Notes: a model not told the origin generated them from the sequence alone. DNA of 64,000 bases from an uncultured Pseudomonadales bacterium (GCA_943846685.1 OX044363.1:310001-374000); one strand, 5' to 3'. Shown: positions 47,192 through 60,384, counted from the first letter of the stretch. Numbers and translations are program-made.

Positions 47192-47866
47192 TTAAAAGCC
47201 CTTTATTACAACATTAGTCTTAACCTTAATTTGATCGCCCAGAGAAATCTCCAAACTATCCCCCGCAGCCAATGGCCCGACTCCCGCTGGCGTTCCAGTC
47301 AATACAATATCACCCGGCGAGAGCGTGAAAAACTGACTGATATACGCCAACAACGGCAATACCGGCGTCAGCATATCTGCGCTATTACTATTCTGTTGCA
47401 GTTCACCGTTTTGACGCAGCTTAATCTGCTGGCTCTGCAAATCCTCAATATTCTGCAGACTGACAAATGCCGACATTGGGCAGGCGCCATCAAACGCCTT
47501 AGCCTTTTCCCAGGGTAGGCTTTTCTCCTTGAGTGTCGACTGCAATTCTCGCAGGGTTAAATCCAGCGCCACTCCCACACCTGCAATAGCAGTTGCCGCT
47601 TGCTGCTCATTGCAGGTGGTCAATCGCTCACCAATCAGCACCGCCATCTCAGCTTCGAAATGACAGACTCCAAACTGCGAGGGGATCGCAATCCGCTGCT
47701 CAAGTTTTACCAGCGCAGTACTCGGCTTGATAAACAGCACTGGCTCGGAGGGAACCGGGTTATTTAACTCTCTGGCGTGTTCCGCGTAATTTCTGCCCAC
47801 GCAGACCACCTTTCCAACTGGTAATGTTTGCGGCTGAGCGTCCAGAGTATGTGAATAATTCGTCAT
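47192..47866 (-). CDS. Fumarylacetoacetate hydrolase-family protein
   Basis: A 224-residue FAH-fold enzyme; relatives act as acylpyruvases, oxaloacetate decarboxylases or hydratases in catechol breakdown. Visible are VVCVGRNYAEHARELNNP near the N terminus, VCHFEAEMAVLIGE with the metal-binding glutamates, and DIVLTGTPAGVGPLAAGD near the C terminus. ATG 47866 is chosen because it gives AAGGA at six bases and the family N terminus; an upstream alternative adds 19 residues. The single-domain size fits the YcgM/FAHD1 group, which acts on acylpyruvates or oxaloacetate, but the substrate is not settled. Confidence 0.87.
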   Translation of the reverse strand: MTNYSHTLDAQPQTLPVGKVVCVGRNYAEHARELNNPVPSEPVLFIKPSTALVKLEQRIAIPSQFGVCHFEAEMAVLIGERLTTCNEQQAATAIAGVGVALDLTLRELQSTLKEKSLPWEKAKAFDGACPMSAFVSLQNIEDLQSQQIKLRQNGELQQNSNSADMLTPVLPLLAYISQFFTLSPGDIVLTGTPAGVGPLAAGDSLEISLGDQIKVKTNVVIKGF

Positions 47867-47926
47867 GGGTTTCCTTAGGGTCGGGCAACACCGATCCAGC
47901 AATTGAAGTAACTCAGCAAGCAATAA

Positions 47927-48286
47927 CTAGAAGAGAATAGGCTTATTGTCATTAAGTAAAAGTGCGCCTCTAACAATGCGGTAGAGAGCCCAAAGCGACA
48001 GTAGCCCCCAAACCAACCAGCCGAGTAAAAGCAGCCACAGCACCAGACCAACAATCCACCACAGCAAGCCATACCAAAAGGTATTGAGTTGCCAGCGGAA
48101 ATGACTCTCTAGCCAGGTATCCCTAACCGAATCGAGTTTTATATAGTTGATCATCATTGCCGCAATCCAGGTCAGCCCACCGGTGACAAAACCCAGACCC
48201 TGTAATATATAAACCAGCAGTGCCAGATTGCGTTGATCGGCTTCCAGCGGCTGGTCAAAATCTTTGTCAGTTGTATTATTAGTCAT
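47927..48286 (-). CDS. DUF4870-like membrane protein
   Basis: A 119-residue protein with a soluble N terminus of about 20 residues and three predicted membrane helices (about 24-46, 68-84 and 85-105), very Trp- and Leu-rich (WYGLLWWIVGLVLWLLLLGW). The pattern NYIKLDSVRDTWLESHFRWQ in the loop matches the DUF4870/YccF-like group of small membrane proteins of unknown function. It stands 60 bases upstream of the FAH gene. Upstream is the divergent cold-shock gene. Confidence 0.7.
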   Translation of the reverse strand: MTNNTTDKDFDQPLEADQRNLALLVYILQGLGFVTGGLTWIAAMMINYIKLDSVRDTWLESHFRWQLNTFWYGLLWWIVGLVLWLLLLGWLVWGLLSLWALYRIVRGALLLNDNKPILF

Positions 48287-48418
48287 AGAGATTCAGTCAA
48301 ATATCGTTCCCGAGTTTAAGGATCAAAAGCCTGTTTAATGCTCAACATGCTACCATAGCGAAATACTCTAACGCTCGGCTTATTAGGGTGCAGAAATCCT
48401 CGGAATTCAGATTTTCCC

Positions 48419-48449
48419 ATCAAATTTTCCCTAATTTGGGAAAATTGAT
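48419..48449. promoter_or_regulatory. Near-perfect palindrome in the long csp upstream region
   Basis: ATCAAATTTTCCC and GGGAAAATTGAT form arms of an imperfect palindrome around a 6-base centre, with one extra A in the left arm; another TTTTCCC lies just before it. It sits in the 423-base gap between the DUF4870-like gene and csp, which holds no other recognised gene. It could be an operator for either divergent gene. The rest of the gap is AT-rich and forms a long csp leader region. Confidence 0.45.
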
Positions 48450-48709
48450 CAAAAAACAAACAGATTTCCGTTTTATTTGCCCTAAAATCGCGCAAAAATT
48501 AGCCAAATCATAAAAAAGCGCATACACTTCGCGATTCTAATTCAACGCATAATAAACTTTATTGTTTAGTTGATGCAGTAATGCCTTTGTAAGGTTTCGG
48601 TTATCTCGATAATCAATGAATGTTACAGAGGTGAGGCTAGCCCCGTTACGAGGCTGGATATATTTTAAACACCTTAAACGGTATACATTATTTATAAGTG
48701 AGGTTAGTT

Positions 48710-48919
48710 ATGTCGGAGAGAGTTTCTGGCACTGTAAAGTGGTTCAACGACAGTAAAGGTTTTGGTTTTATCGAGCAGGAAGGCGGCGGTGACGTATTTG
48801 TACACCACAGCGCAATCCAAGCTGATGGTTTCAAATCTTTGAAAGAAGGCCAGGCAGTAACTATGGAAGTTACTCAAGGTCAGAAAGGCGCTCAAGCTGA
48901 GAACGTAGTTGCCGACTAA
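48710..48919 (+). CDS. CspA-family cold-shock protein
   Basis: A 69-residue single-domain OB-fold nucleic-acid chaperone. RNP1 is KGFGFIEQ and RNP2 is VFVHHSAI, inside the typical [17 protein letters not shown] 48710 has GAGG at about seven bases; the in-frame GTG at 48698 would add four residues. A large upstream gap suggests a long 5' leader, as in cspA-type genes that are regulated after transcription; this is inferred. A strong terminator follows. Confidence 0.94.
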   Translation: MSERVSGTVKWFNDSKGFGFIEQEGGGDVFVHHSAIQADGFKSLKEGQAVTMEVTQGQKGAQAENVVAD

Positions 48920-48955
48920 TTTCTGATCATGCCTTAGGGCAAATCAGCAAATTTG

Positions 48956-48987
48956 AAAAACCCGATAAGAAATTATCGGGTTTTTTT
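48956..48987 (+). terminator. Rho-independent terminator of the cold-shock gene
   Basis: AAAAACCCGATAA and TTATCGGGTTTTT form a perfect 13-bp stem with loop GAAA, continuing into T residues. It starts 37 bases after the stop codon. Confidence 0.95.
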
Positions 48988-49033
48988 ATGGCTGGCTTTT
49001 TATATGCGCTTTCTCGCTGACAAAATCTGAGGC

Positions 49034-49065
49034 AAAAAAAATCCCGCCAACCGGCAGGATTTTTT
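49034..49065 (-). terminator. Rho-independent terminator of rpmBG
   Basis: On the minus strand AAAAAATCC-x-GCC pairs with GGC-x-GGATTTTTT around GGTT, with one mismatch, then runs into T residues. It lies 24 bases past the rpmG stop. The flanking A and T runs would also let it act on the plus strand behind csp. Confidence 0.85.
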
Positions 49066-49088
49066 ACGCGTCTAACCAAGAAGCAAAA

Positions 49089-49256
49089 TTACTTAATTTT
49101 GGCTTCTTTATAGATCACATGCTTGCGGATAGTGGGATCGTACTTCTTGATCTCCATCTTCTCAGGCATATTGCGCTTATTCTTGTCTGTAGTATAAAAA
49201 TGTCCGGTGCCTGCACTGGACACTAAACGAATCTTTTCTCTCGCTGACTTAGCCAT
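49089..49256 (-). CDS. rpmG: 50S ribosomal protein L33
   Basis: A 55-residue ribosomal protein. The translation reads [20 protein letters not shown] at the start and ends VIYKEAKIK, close to E. coli L33 at both ends and equal to it in length. It lacks the zinc-binding cysteine pairs of the C+ form, so it is the C- (zinc-free) paralogue. It lies 11 bases downstream of rpmB, the standard rpmB-rpmG pair. Confidence 0.96.
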   Translation of the reverse strand: MAKSAREKIRLVSSAGTGHFYTTDKNKRNMPEKMEIKKYDPTIRKHVIYKEAKIK

Positions 49257-49267
49257 CAGTGGTCTCC

Positions 49268-49504
49268 TTAGACTTTTTCGCCACGAGCCAGAAGCTCGGA
49301 CAATACTTGTTCAATACCTTTTTTGTCGATGATGCGCATACCCTTAGTAGATACGCGAAGCTTAACAAAGCGTTTTTCTGCTTCAACCCAAAAACGATGG
49401 GTGTGAAGGTTTGGCTCAAAGCGACGACGTGTTCTGTTTTTCGCGTGAGATACATTGTTTCCAGCCATTGGGCGCTTGCCTGTGACCTGACATACTCTGG
49501 ACAT
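49268..49504 (-). CDS. rpmB: 50S ribosomal protein L28
   Basis: A 78-residue ribosomal protein, equal in length to E. coli L28. The start [20 protein letters not shown] and the end [13 protein letters not shown] are as in the family. ATG 49504 is chosen on the conserved N terminus; GAGG lies about nine bases upstream. It is read from a good sigma-70 promoter at 49612-49640, giving a leader of about 100 bases that contains a GC-rich hairpin (GCGGGA-TCCCGC). Confidence 0.96.
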   Translation of the reverse strand: MSRVCQVTGKRPMAGNNVSHAKNRTRRRFEPNLHTHRFWVEAEKRFVKLRVSTKGMRIIDKKGIEQVLSELLARGEKV

Positions 49505-49611
49505 TTCTACTGCCTCTGCTTGCAATTGTGCTGACCGGATTTGCATCCGCCCGACACGTGAATTCTGGATATCTAACCCCAGCCGCGGGACCCTCCCGCA
49601 AAGGGGCGCAA

Positions 49612-49640
49612 TTTATACCAGAAAGGCCATGCTGAATCAA
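49612..49640 (-). promoter_or_regulatory. Sigma-70 promoter of rpmBG
   Basis: On the minus strand TTGATT and TATAAA are separated by exactly 17 bases, about 108 bases upstream of rpmB. The transcript would begin near 49605. The hairpin GCGGGA-ggg-TCCCGC at 49584-49598 lies early in the leader. Confidence 0.6.
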
Positions 49641-49688
49641 ACGAAATTGGCTTATTCCACAGCATTAGCTTATATAAATTCAATAAGC

Positions 49689-50363
49689 CTACAATTTTCC
49701 CCTCTTGGCCAGAGAAACAACCTGCCCACGACCAATCACAAAATGGTCGAGCAAACGAATATCCACCAGATCCAAAGCCAATTTTAAGCGTCGGGTTATA
49801 TCAATATCCGCCTGACTAGGCTCGGCGAGACCAGAGGGATGATTGTGCGCAACAATCACCGCAGCGGCGCTCAGCCTCAGCGCACGAGCAACAACCTCGC
49901 GGGGGTGGACACTGGCCGCATTCAACGTGCCCTGAAACAGTTCATAGGTATCCAGCAACTGATGCTTGCTATCCAACAGCAGCATCATAAAGACTTCGCG
50001 CTTGTAATCGCGCATCTGCACAGAGAGATAATCACTGACCTTTTCCGGACTGGTAAACACCGGCTGATCTTCTAACTGCTCTTGCAAATAACGACGAGTT
50101 AATTCCAGTGAGGCCTTGAGCTGAACAAACTTTGCCGTGCCCACCCCCTTGGCCGAACAGAACGCTTTGTGGTCCGCCCCCAGCAGCGCGCCCAACCCAC
50201 CAAACTCGGTGAGCAGGCTGCGGGCCAGATCAATGGCGGTGATACCCGGCAATCCGGTGCGCAGAAATATCGCCAGCAACTCGGCATCAGAAAGTGCCGA
50301 TGCGCCGCGAAGAATTAGCTTCTCTCGCGGCCTCTCGTTCTCCGGCCATTGGGTTATAGCCAT
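49689..50363 (-). CDS. radC: RadC family protein (JAB domain)
   Basis: A 224-residue protein of the RadC/YsxA family. Its N-terminal helix-hairpin-helix-like region ([33 protein letters not shown]) is followed by a C-terminal JAB/MPN-fold domain whose metal motif is [20 protein letters not shown]. The early DNA-repair role proposed in E. coli was withdrawn, so the function is unknown. It is divergent from coaBC with an 80-base gap, the usual arrangement. Confidence 0.93.
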   Translation of the reverse strand: MAITQWPENERPREKLILRGASALSDAELLAIFLRTGLPGITAIDLARSLLTEFGGLGALLGADHKAFCSAKGVGTAKFVQLKASLELTRRYLQEQLEDQPVFTSPEKVSDYLSVQMRDYKREVFMMLLLDSKHQLLDTYELFQGTLNAASVHPREVVARALRLSAAAVIVAHNHPSGLAEPSQADIDITRRLKLALDLVDIRLLDHFVIGRGQVVSLAKRGKL

Positions 50364-50443
50364 AGTAAGTCCTTATTTATTGCTACAGATGTCCCGCTCA
50401 TAATGGTATCTTACAGTCTTTATTTGCTGTGTCTGGACGATTA

Positions 50444-51640
50444 ATGAGCACCCTTTCAAACAAACGCATAATTGTTGGTATCACTGGCGGGATCGCCGCC
50501 TATAAAAGTGCCGAGATTGTCAGACGCCTACAAGATCGTGGTGCCGAAGTGCAGGTTGTAATGACACCCTCTGCTGAAGAATTTATCCGTCCACTAACAT
50601 TGCAGGCTCTCTCTGGTTATCCGGTACACGCCGATCTTCTCGACCCAGAAGCCGAAGCTGGCATGGGCCATATCGAACTTGCTCGCTGGGCAGACCTACT
50701 ACTTATTGCGCCAGCCACCGCAGACTTTGTTGCCAGCATGGTTCACGGCCGCGGCAACAGCCTATTAAATGCGATTTATCTGGCAACCCCAGCGCGGATT
50801 GCAGTGGCGCCAGCCATGAATCAGGGGATGTGGTCGCACCCGGCAACCAGCGACAATATGCAGACACTCAAACAGCGACAGGTGATGATTTTCGGTCCGG
50901 ACAGTGGCATTCAGGCCTGCGGTGATATTGGTGAAGGGCGTATGCAACAGCCCGATACCATCGTTGATCAGGTCGCCAACTGTTTTGAGACTGGGCAGCT
51001 GAGTGGTAAGAAAGTTGTGATCACTGCTGGTCCGACCCGCGAGGCTATAGATCCGGTTCGCTATATCAGCAATCACAGTTCAGGAAAAATGGGTTACTCC
51101 CTAGCGGCTGCCGCTGTAGAAGCGGGCGCCCAAGTAACGATTATCTCCGGCCCGGTGTCACTTACTCCGCCAGATCGCTGCACAGTGATTCCGGCCGTTA
51201 GCGCTGCCGAGATGCACAATGCCGCACTGGCCGCCTGTGTCGATGCGGATATCTTTATTGCCAGCGCCGCCGTCGCCGACTATCGACCAGTAAATGTGGC
51301 TGAGCAAAAAATTAAAAAATCCGCCGATAGCATTGAGCTCAAACTGGAAAAAAATCCGGATATTGTCAGCGCTGTCGCCGAGAATTTTAGCGATCTTTTT
51401 GTAGTTGGGTTTGCTGCAGAAACTCAAGATATTGAGACCTATGCGCGAGATAAGTTAGTGCGCAAAAAGCTCGATGCAATTGTTGCCAACGATGTGTCAC
51501 GAACGGACGTTGGTTTTAATAGTGACGACAACGAAGCCTGGTGGATCACCGCGGACAGCTGTCAGGCATTTAGCAAAAGGAGCAAGACTCAACTGGCCCG
51601 AGATATTATCGACGCTATTTCTAAACAGATAGCGCGCTAA
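50444..51640 (+). CDS. coaBC: Bifunctional phosphopantothenoylcysteine decarboxylase/synthetase
   Basis: Makes 4'-phosphopantetheine for coenzyme A in two steps. The 398-residue protein has the N-terminal flavodoxin-like CoaC domain (GITGGIAAYKS; catalytic histidine in MGHIELARWAD; APAMNQGMWSHPA) and the C-terminal CoaB domain (VVITAGPTREAIDPVRYISN; VGFAAETQD). ATG 50444 follows GGA at about seven bases. In Pseudomonas and E. coli dut follows coaBC directly; here algC starts 17 bases later and dut is not in the window. Confidence 0.95.
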   Translation: MSTLSNKRIIVGITGGIAAYKSAEIVRRLQDRGAEVQVVMTPSAEEFIRPLTLQALSGYPVHADLLDPEAEAGMGHIELARWADLLLIAPATADFVASMVHGRGNSLLNAIYLATPARIAVAPAMNQGMWSHPATSDNMQTLKQRQVMIFGPDSGIQACGDIGEGRMQQPDTIVDQVANCFETGQLSGKKVVITAGPTREAIDPVRYISNHSSGKMGYSLAAAAVEAGAQVTIISGPVSLTPPDRCTVIPAVSAAEMHNAALAACVDADIFIASAAVADYRPVNVAEQKIKKSADSIELKLEKNPDIVSAVAENFSDLFVVGFAAETQDIETYARDKLVRKKLDAIVANDVSRTDVGFNSDDNEAWWITADSCQAFSKRSKTQLARDIIDAISKQIAR

Positions 51641-51657
51641 GCCAGCCGTTGAGATTG

Positions 51658-55129
<3,472 letters not shown>

Positions 55130-55130
<1 letters not shown>

Positions 55131-55717
55131 TGGCTAAAAAACCCGGCACACGCGCCCAAGAAATCCTTCAGGCCCTCGCCCGTATGCTTGAGAAATCAGG
55201 CGGTGGACGTATTACAACCGCAGCTCTGGCGGCAGAACTCGGCGTTTCCGAAGCTGCGCTCTATCGGCACTTCCCGAGTAAAACCCGAATGTATGAAGGT
55301 TTGATCGACTTTATCGAAGACACGGTTTTCGCCCGCGTGCGCAGCATTATCAGCGACGAACCCAACCCGGTAAATCAGTGCTACCGTATTCTCAGCCTGG
55401 TACTCGCCTTTGCGGAAAGGAATCCCGGCATCACGCGCATTTTGAATGGCGATGCACTCACCGGTGAAACTGACCGTCTGCACGATCGGATCGCCCAGTT
55501 CTTTGATCGTCTGGAATCCCAGTTAAAACAGATCTTGCGTGAAGCAGAAGTTCGCGACGGCCTAAAACTGCAGGTCTCCGTCTCAACCGCAGCTAACTTA
55601 ATGCTCTGCACCACTGACGGAAAGATCAGCCAATTTGTTCGCAGCCAGTTTAAAACACCGCCCACCAAAGATTGGCAGGAGCAGTGGCAGCTATTAACTG
55701 CGGCAATGTTTGAGTAG
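55130..55717 (+). CDS. slmA: Nucleoid occlusion factor SlmA
   Basis: A TetR-fold DNA-binding protein that blocks FtsZ ring formation over the nucleoid. The 195-residue protein matches E. coli SlmA (198) with the helix-turn-helix ITTAALAAELGVSEAALYRHFPSK near residues 26-49. The C-terminal domain has the SlmA pattern FAERNPGITRILNGDALTGE. The gene near argB and pyrE is the usual SlmA locus. It is followed by a perfect terminator palindrome. Confidence 0.92.
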
Positions 55718-55751
55718 CACTATTTAAAAAGCGCTGTTAAGAAGAGAAACG

Positions 55752-55783
55752 AAAAAGGATAGTAACTAGTTACTATCCTTTTT
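55752..55783. terminator. Perfect 32-bp palindromic bidirectional terminator
   Basis: AAAAAGGATAGTAACT followed by its exact reverse complement, ending in a T run on both strands. It lies 35 bases past slmA and overlaps the stop codon and last codons of the convergent DUF4124 gene, so the terminator for slmA also ends that gene's transcript. Confidence 0.92.
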
Positions 55784-56329
55784 TAGTACGCGGAATCTAG
55801 CTTTATAGGCCTCATAGCGCGCTTCGAGGGTCTGATATTCATCGCGGCGCTGAGCCAGTGTTCGAGTTAATTCAGCTTTGGCATCCAGCAGCATCTGCAA
55901 CTGCTGAGTCACCGACTCCGGCACCACCTCACCACTGAGTTCAATATTCGAGGCATCAGCATAGATTTTGTTTTCACGGGCGGCCAGCGCGGTAAGATTA
56001 TTTTCCAGCTGTTCAATCTCGCGCGTCAGCAACTGCACCTTGCGCTGTTTTAGAGACTGAATTTCACCGACACTGCTAAAACTGCTGAGCAGATAATTGT
56101 CCTGCTTACTCTGATCGCTGGAGAGTTCTTGATCAATCTCTGACGCGGAGACAATCCGCAGTACGCGACCGGATTCATTGACCACCTCATAATCATTGGC
56201 CGCCGCATCCGCCGGCGGGGTATCTGTCGTGACCAACACCCCCTGCTGATTGTAATAACGGTATAGCTCTGCTGCATCTAGCACCATCCATGGGCCTGAC
56301 AATACAATCAGCAATACCGTTTTAATCAT
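55766..56329 (-). CDS. DUF4124 domain protein
   Basis: A 187-residue secreted protein: signal peptide ([21 protein letters not shown]), DUF4124 domain with [18 protein letters not shown] near the mature N terminus, then a coiled-coil C-terminal half (about residues 85-180). The family's function is unknown. It overlaps pyrE by four bases (ATGA) and is thus the last gene of an rph-pyrE-DUF4124 unit. Its final codons lie within a terminator palindrome. Confidence 0.85.
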   Translation of the reverse strand: MIKTVLLIVLSGPWMVLDAAELYRYYNQQGVLVTTDTPPADAAANDYEVVNESGRVLRIVSASEIDQELSSDQSKQDNYLLSSFSSVGEIQSLKQRKVQLLTREIEQLENNLTALAARENKIYADASNIELSGEVVPESVTQQLQMLLDAKAELTRTLAQRRDEYQTLEARYEAYKARFRVLKKDSN

Positions 56330-56976
56330 ACGCCGTACTCTTGCCTGTAATTTTCAATGGATGTCACCAGCTCACCGCTCTCAGGCTTGGCCTTGAGGTA
56401 GGTGAGAATATCGTCAATATCAACAATCCCCACCACTGGAATAGAAAACTGCTTCTCCACTTCCTGAATCGCCGAAAACTCCGACTTACCCTTTTCCTTG
56501 CGATCCAAACCAATCACCACACCAGCCGCTTTAGCACCGGCCGCATCAACAATTTCCATCACTTCACGAATTGCCGTTCCCGCAGTAATCACATCGTCGA
56601 TAATTAACACTCGACCCTCAAGCGGAGCGCCGACCATATTGCCGCCCTCACCGTGGTTTTTTGCTTCCTTTCTATTAAAGCAGTATGGCACATCGAGGTT
56701 GTAGTGGTCGGCCAGCGCAATAGAGGTTGCCGCTGCCAGAGTAATACCTTTATAAGCAGGTCCAAACAGCACATCGAACTCAATACCTGACTCGACAATC
56801 GCGGCCGCATAACAGCGTCCCAACTCAGCCAGTGCGCGGCCAGTATAAAACTGCCCGGCGTTAAAGAAGTACGGCGATACACGCCCAGACTTAAGGGTAA
56901 ATTCACCAAACTTTAGCGCGCCACTGCGCAGGCCATTGTCGATAAACTGGGTTTTGTAATTGTTGTCATTTGTCAT
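56326..56976 (-). CDS. pyrE: Orotate phosphoribosyltransferase
   Basis: Makes OMP from orotate and PRPP in pyrimidine synthesis. The 216-residue protein matches E. coli PyrE (213). Motifs: [16 protein letters not shown] for orotate, [13 protein letters not shown], and the PRPP loop [16 protein letters not shown]. The flexible loop [17 protein letters not shown] is present. It lies downstream of rph with a 40-base gap that holds no hairpin, so the E. coli-style UTP-sensing attenuator is not evident. Confidence 0.95.
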   Translation of the reverse strand: MTNDNNYKTQFIDNGLRSGALKFGEFTLKSGRVSPYFFNAGQFYTGRALAELGRCYAAAIVESGIEFDVLFGPAYKGITLAAATSIALADHYNLDVPYCFNRKEAKNHGEGGNMVGAPLEGRVLIIDDVITAGTAIREVMEIVDAAGAKAAGVVIGLDRKEKGKSEFSAIQEVEKQFSIPVVGIVDIDDILTYLKAKPESGELVTSIENYRQEYGV

Positions 56977-57016
56977 AATTTTAATCTTTGTTAGAGTTGC
57001 TTATTTTGCTGAATGC

Positions 57017-57736
57017 TTATTGAGCCAGCGCCATCTGCTGAACACGGACCAAATCGGCAATGCCCTGCTTGGCGAGCTTAAGCATCGAGCTCAGCTCTTC
57101 TTCACTGAAAGGTGCCGCCTCTGCCGTGCCCTGAACTTCAATAAAGCCGCCATCAGCATTCATCACCACATTCATATCGGTTTCAGCATTGGAATCTTCC
57201 GGATAGTCCAGATCTAAGACCGGCGTACCTTTGTAAACACCCACTGACACCGAAGCAATCATGGTCAACAGTGGATCATCGACAATCGCCTTCTTGCGCT
57301 GCAGATGACGGATAGCATCGACCAGCGCAACACAGGCGCCAGTAATAGAGGCAGTGCGTGTGCCGCCATCAGCCTGAATAACATCACAGTCAATATTGAT
57401 GGTGTGCTCGCCGAGCTTTTTAAGATCTACCGCAGCTCTCAGGGAGCGACCAATCAGACGCTGAATTTCCTGAGTGCGGCCACTCTGCTTGCCGCGCGCC
57501 GCTTCACGGCCCATACGGCTATTGGTCGAGCGCGGCAACATACCGTATTCCGCGGTTACCCAGCCCTCACCCTTACCGCGCAAAAATCGCGGCACACCCG
57601 GCTCAACACTGGCGGTACAGATAACCTTGGTATTGCCAAATTCGACCAGCACAGAACCCTCTGCATGGCAGGTGAAATCACGGGTGATTTTGACTTGGCG
57701 AAGTTGTTCGGGGCGGCGTCCACTGGGTCGAGACAT
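57017..57736 (-). CDS. rph: Ribonuclease PH
   Basis: A phosphorolytic 3'-5' exonuclease that trims tRNA 3' ends. The 239-residue protein equals the family length (E. coli active form 238), so it is not the truncated version of E. coli K-12. Visible are [20 protein letters not shown] at the N terminus, [20 protein letters not shown] near the phosphate site and the C-terminal [15 protein letters not shown]. It is divergent from yicC and upstream of pyrE. Confidence 0.95.
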   Translation of the reverse strand: MSRPSGRRPEQLRQVKITRDFTCHAEGSVLVEFGNTKVICTASVEPGVPRFLRGKGEGWVTAEYGMLPRSTNSRMGREAARGKQSGRTQEIQRLIGRSLRAAVDLKKLGEHTINIDCDVIQADGGTRTASITGACVALVDAIRHLQRKKAIVDDPLLTMIASVSVGVYKGTPVLDLDYPEDSNAETDMNVVMNADGGFIEVQGTAEAAPFSEEELSSMLKLAKQGIADLVRVQQMALAQ

Positions 57737-57863
57737 AATTCTTTCCTATTAGGGATTAGTTAAAGCGCATGAAATAAAAAATCGCGCGAATTGTAGCAAA
57801 TCTACCAACCTGATGACCGCCTTTGTTACCATGGCGCATCTAAAATTTTACACTGGAGAAATT

Positions 57864-58727
57864 ATGGCTCGCAGCATGACGGCATTTGCCCGCAATACCA
57901 TCGACTTTAGCTGGGGTTCAGTAACCTGCGAACTGCGCTCAGTAAATCACCGCTTTCTTGAAACCGGTTTTCGACTTCCCGATACCTTGCGTCAACTCGA
58001 AATGCCCCTGCGCGAAGTGGCACGGAAAAAACTCTCCCGCGGTAAAATCGACTGCTCAATGCAACTGGCCTTTAACAACACTGATGCCAGTGTTGAAGCC
58101 GATCTGCAACTGGCCAAGCGCTATATCGATATCGCCGAAGTGATTTCTGCTGAACTTAAAAATCCCGCTGCTATTTCACCGCTGGATATACTGCGCTGGC
58201 CGGGCATTTTAAAAGAGCAGAATATAGACACGAATGCACTGCTGGCAGCCGCCAAGGAAACCTTCTCGGCAACCGTTGAGCAACTGCTTGAAGGTCGTAA
58301 ACGCGAGGGTGACAAACTCGCCGAGATGGTTGAACAGCGCCTTGTTGGTATTGAAGCCCAGCTAGTGATCGTGCGCGATAACCTGCCCGGCATCCTCGCA
58401 GATCAACGCCAGCGTCTGCAGCAAAAACTTAGCGACCTTAAAGAACAGCTGGACAATGATCGCCTGGAGCAGGAGATGGTGATTATTGCCAACCGCACCG
58501 ATGTCGACGAAGAGTTGGACCGTCTGGAAGCGCATCTCAGTGAAATACGCCGTGTATTGAGCAGCAAAGATTCGATTGGTCGACGACTGGATTTTCTGAT
58601 GCAGGAACTCAATCGTGAGGCCAATACTCTGGGGTCCAAGTCTATTGCCGGGGTGACCACTCAGGCGTCAGTGGAGTTAAAAGTACTGATAGAACAGATG
58701 CGCGAACAGATTCAAAATATCGAATAA
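57864..58727 (+). CDS. yicC: YicC family endoribonuclease-like protein
   Basis: A 287-residue protein of the YicC family, which acts as an endoribonuclease on some small RNAs in E. coli. The N terminus is MARSMTAFARNTIDFSWGSV and the C terminus carries MQELNREANTLGSKS, both family hallmarks. A coiled coil lies in the middle (about 190-230). ATG 57864 has GGAG at eight bases and is chosen over an upstream GTG/ATG. It leads the yicC-gmk-rpoZ-spoT region. Confidence 0.93.
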   Translation: MARSMTAFARNTIDFSWGSVTCELRSVNHRFLETGFRLPDTLRQLEMPLREVARKKLSRGKIDCSMQLAFNNTDASVEADLQLAKRYIDIAEVISAELKNPAAISPLDILRWPGILKEQNIDTNALLAAAKETFSATVEQLLEGRKREGDKLAEMVEQRLVGIEAQLVIVRDNLPGILADQRQRLQQKLSDLKEQLDNDRLEQEMVIIANRTDVDEELDRLEAHLSEIRRVLSSKDSIGRRLDFLMQELNREANTLGSKSIAGVTTQASVELKVLIEQMREQIQNIE

Positions 58728-58763
58728 ATACTTTTAAAATTTTCATAACTACCTGACTTTAAT

Positions 58764-59609
58764 ATGCTAAATCGAAAGTGCTTACTCACTTACATCGGCA
58801 TTGTCTGTCTCGGAATCTTCAGCCATCAGGCGGTTGCTTTTGGGGCAGAGGGTCATCGCATTGTCACCAAAATTGCTGAAAATCACCTCAGCGAAAAAAC
58901 TACTCAAGCGCTCAAGGCTATAACTGACGATGCAGACCTCTCCGAACTTTCGCTGTGGCCAGATAAAATTCGCGGCATTCCCAGGTGGAAGAAATCCAAG
59001 TACTGGCACTATATTAATGCTGCAGATCACCAGCAGGTCGGCACGGCCAAACGCAGCTCAAAGGGCGACCTACTGAGCGCGCTGAATCAGTCCTATCAGC
59101 AACTGCAAAACCCCGACCTTTCCGACGACAGGCGCATTCAATCGCTGTCCTTTTTTATCCACTTTGTCGGCGATATTCATCAGCCACTGCACGTGGGTCG
59201 ACAGGATGATCGCGGCGGCAATAGCATCTCAATAAAATGGCCACAGCAAAACAAGCGCAGAAATCTACACTGGGTGTGGGATAGCGGATTAATTGGCGCG
59301 GCAAAACTAACTGTCGAAGAGTATGTGGCGCGACTCGACCACGCCAGTGAAAATCAGATACAGCTCTGGCAGCAGAGCAGTTTTTTAGACTGGGCCGTAG
59401 AATCCAAAATGCTCCGCTCGCCAGTCTATGAATTTGGCCTGACAGCCCCTGCACCGAAAGAAAAAACCCCGATCACCATCAGCCAAGACTATATCAATCG
59501 CAACAGACCGATTATTGAAAAACGATTGCTGATGGCAGGCATCCGTCTCGCGGGACAGTTAAATCAAATTTTTGATCCACAGAAGCCGACAGCTGATCTC
59601 GGCAAATGA
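58764..59609 (+). CDS. S1/P1-type nuclease, secreted
   Basis: A 281-residue zinc nuclease with a signal peptide (about residues 1-25, ending HQAVA). The mature N terminus reads FGAEGHRIVTKIAENHL; in most family members the first residue, whose backbone binds zinc, is Trp. The other zinc motifs are present: WHYINAAD, FFIHFVGDIHQPLHVG and NLHWVWDSGLI. It likely degrades single-stranded DNA or RNA in the periplasm or outside the cell. It lies between yicC and gmk, not a usual position, with 36- and 119-base gaps. Confidence 0.88.
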   Translation: MLNRKCLLTYIGIVCLGIFSHQAVAFGAEGHRIVTKIAENHLSEKTTQALKAITDDADLSELSLWPDKIRGIPRWKKSKYWHYINAADHQQVGTAKRSSKGDLLSALNQSYQQLQNPDLSDDRRIQSLSFFIHFVGDIHQPLHVGRQDDRGGNSISIKWPQQNKRRNLHWVWDSGLIGAAKLTVEEYVARLDHASENQIQLWQQSSFLDWAVESKMLRSPVYEFGLTAPAPKEKTPITISQDYINRNRPIIEKRLLMAGIRLAGQLNQIFDPQKPTADLGK

Positions 59610-59677
59610 GCTCGTAAATTAAGCCCATAAAATAAACGATTGGAAAGCTAGCGCATCTGGAATATTTTTTCCGCTAA

Positions 59678-60337
<660 letters not shown>

Positions 60338-60349
60338 CCATTTCCTCTT

Positions 60350-60384
60350 ATAAAGTTACTGCAACTTAATTACAGTAACTTTAT
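60350..60384. terminator. Inverted repeat between gmk and rpoZ
   Basis: ATAAAGTTACTG and CAGTAACTTTAT form a perfect 12-bp stem with an 11-base loop, 12 bases after the gmk stop. The stem is AT-rich and the following T run is poor, so it may be a weak or partial terminator that sets gmk apart from rpoZ. Confidence 0.4.

Noticed and set aside
56977..57016. UTP-sensing attenuator between rph and pyrE
   Set aside because: The 40-base gap has no hairpin or T run.
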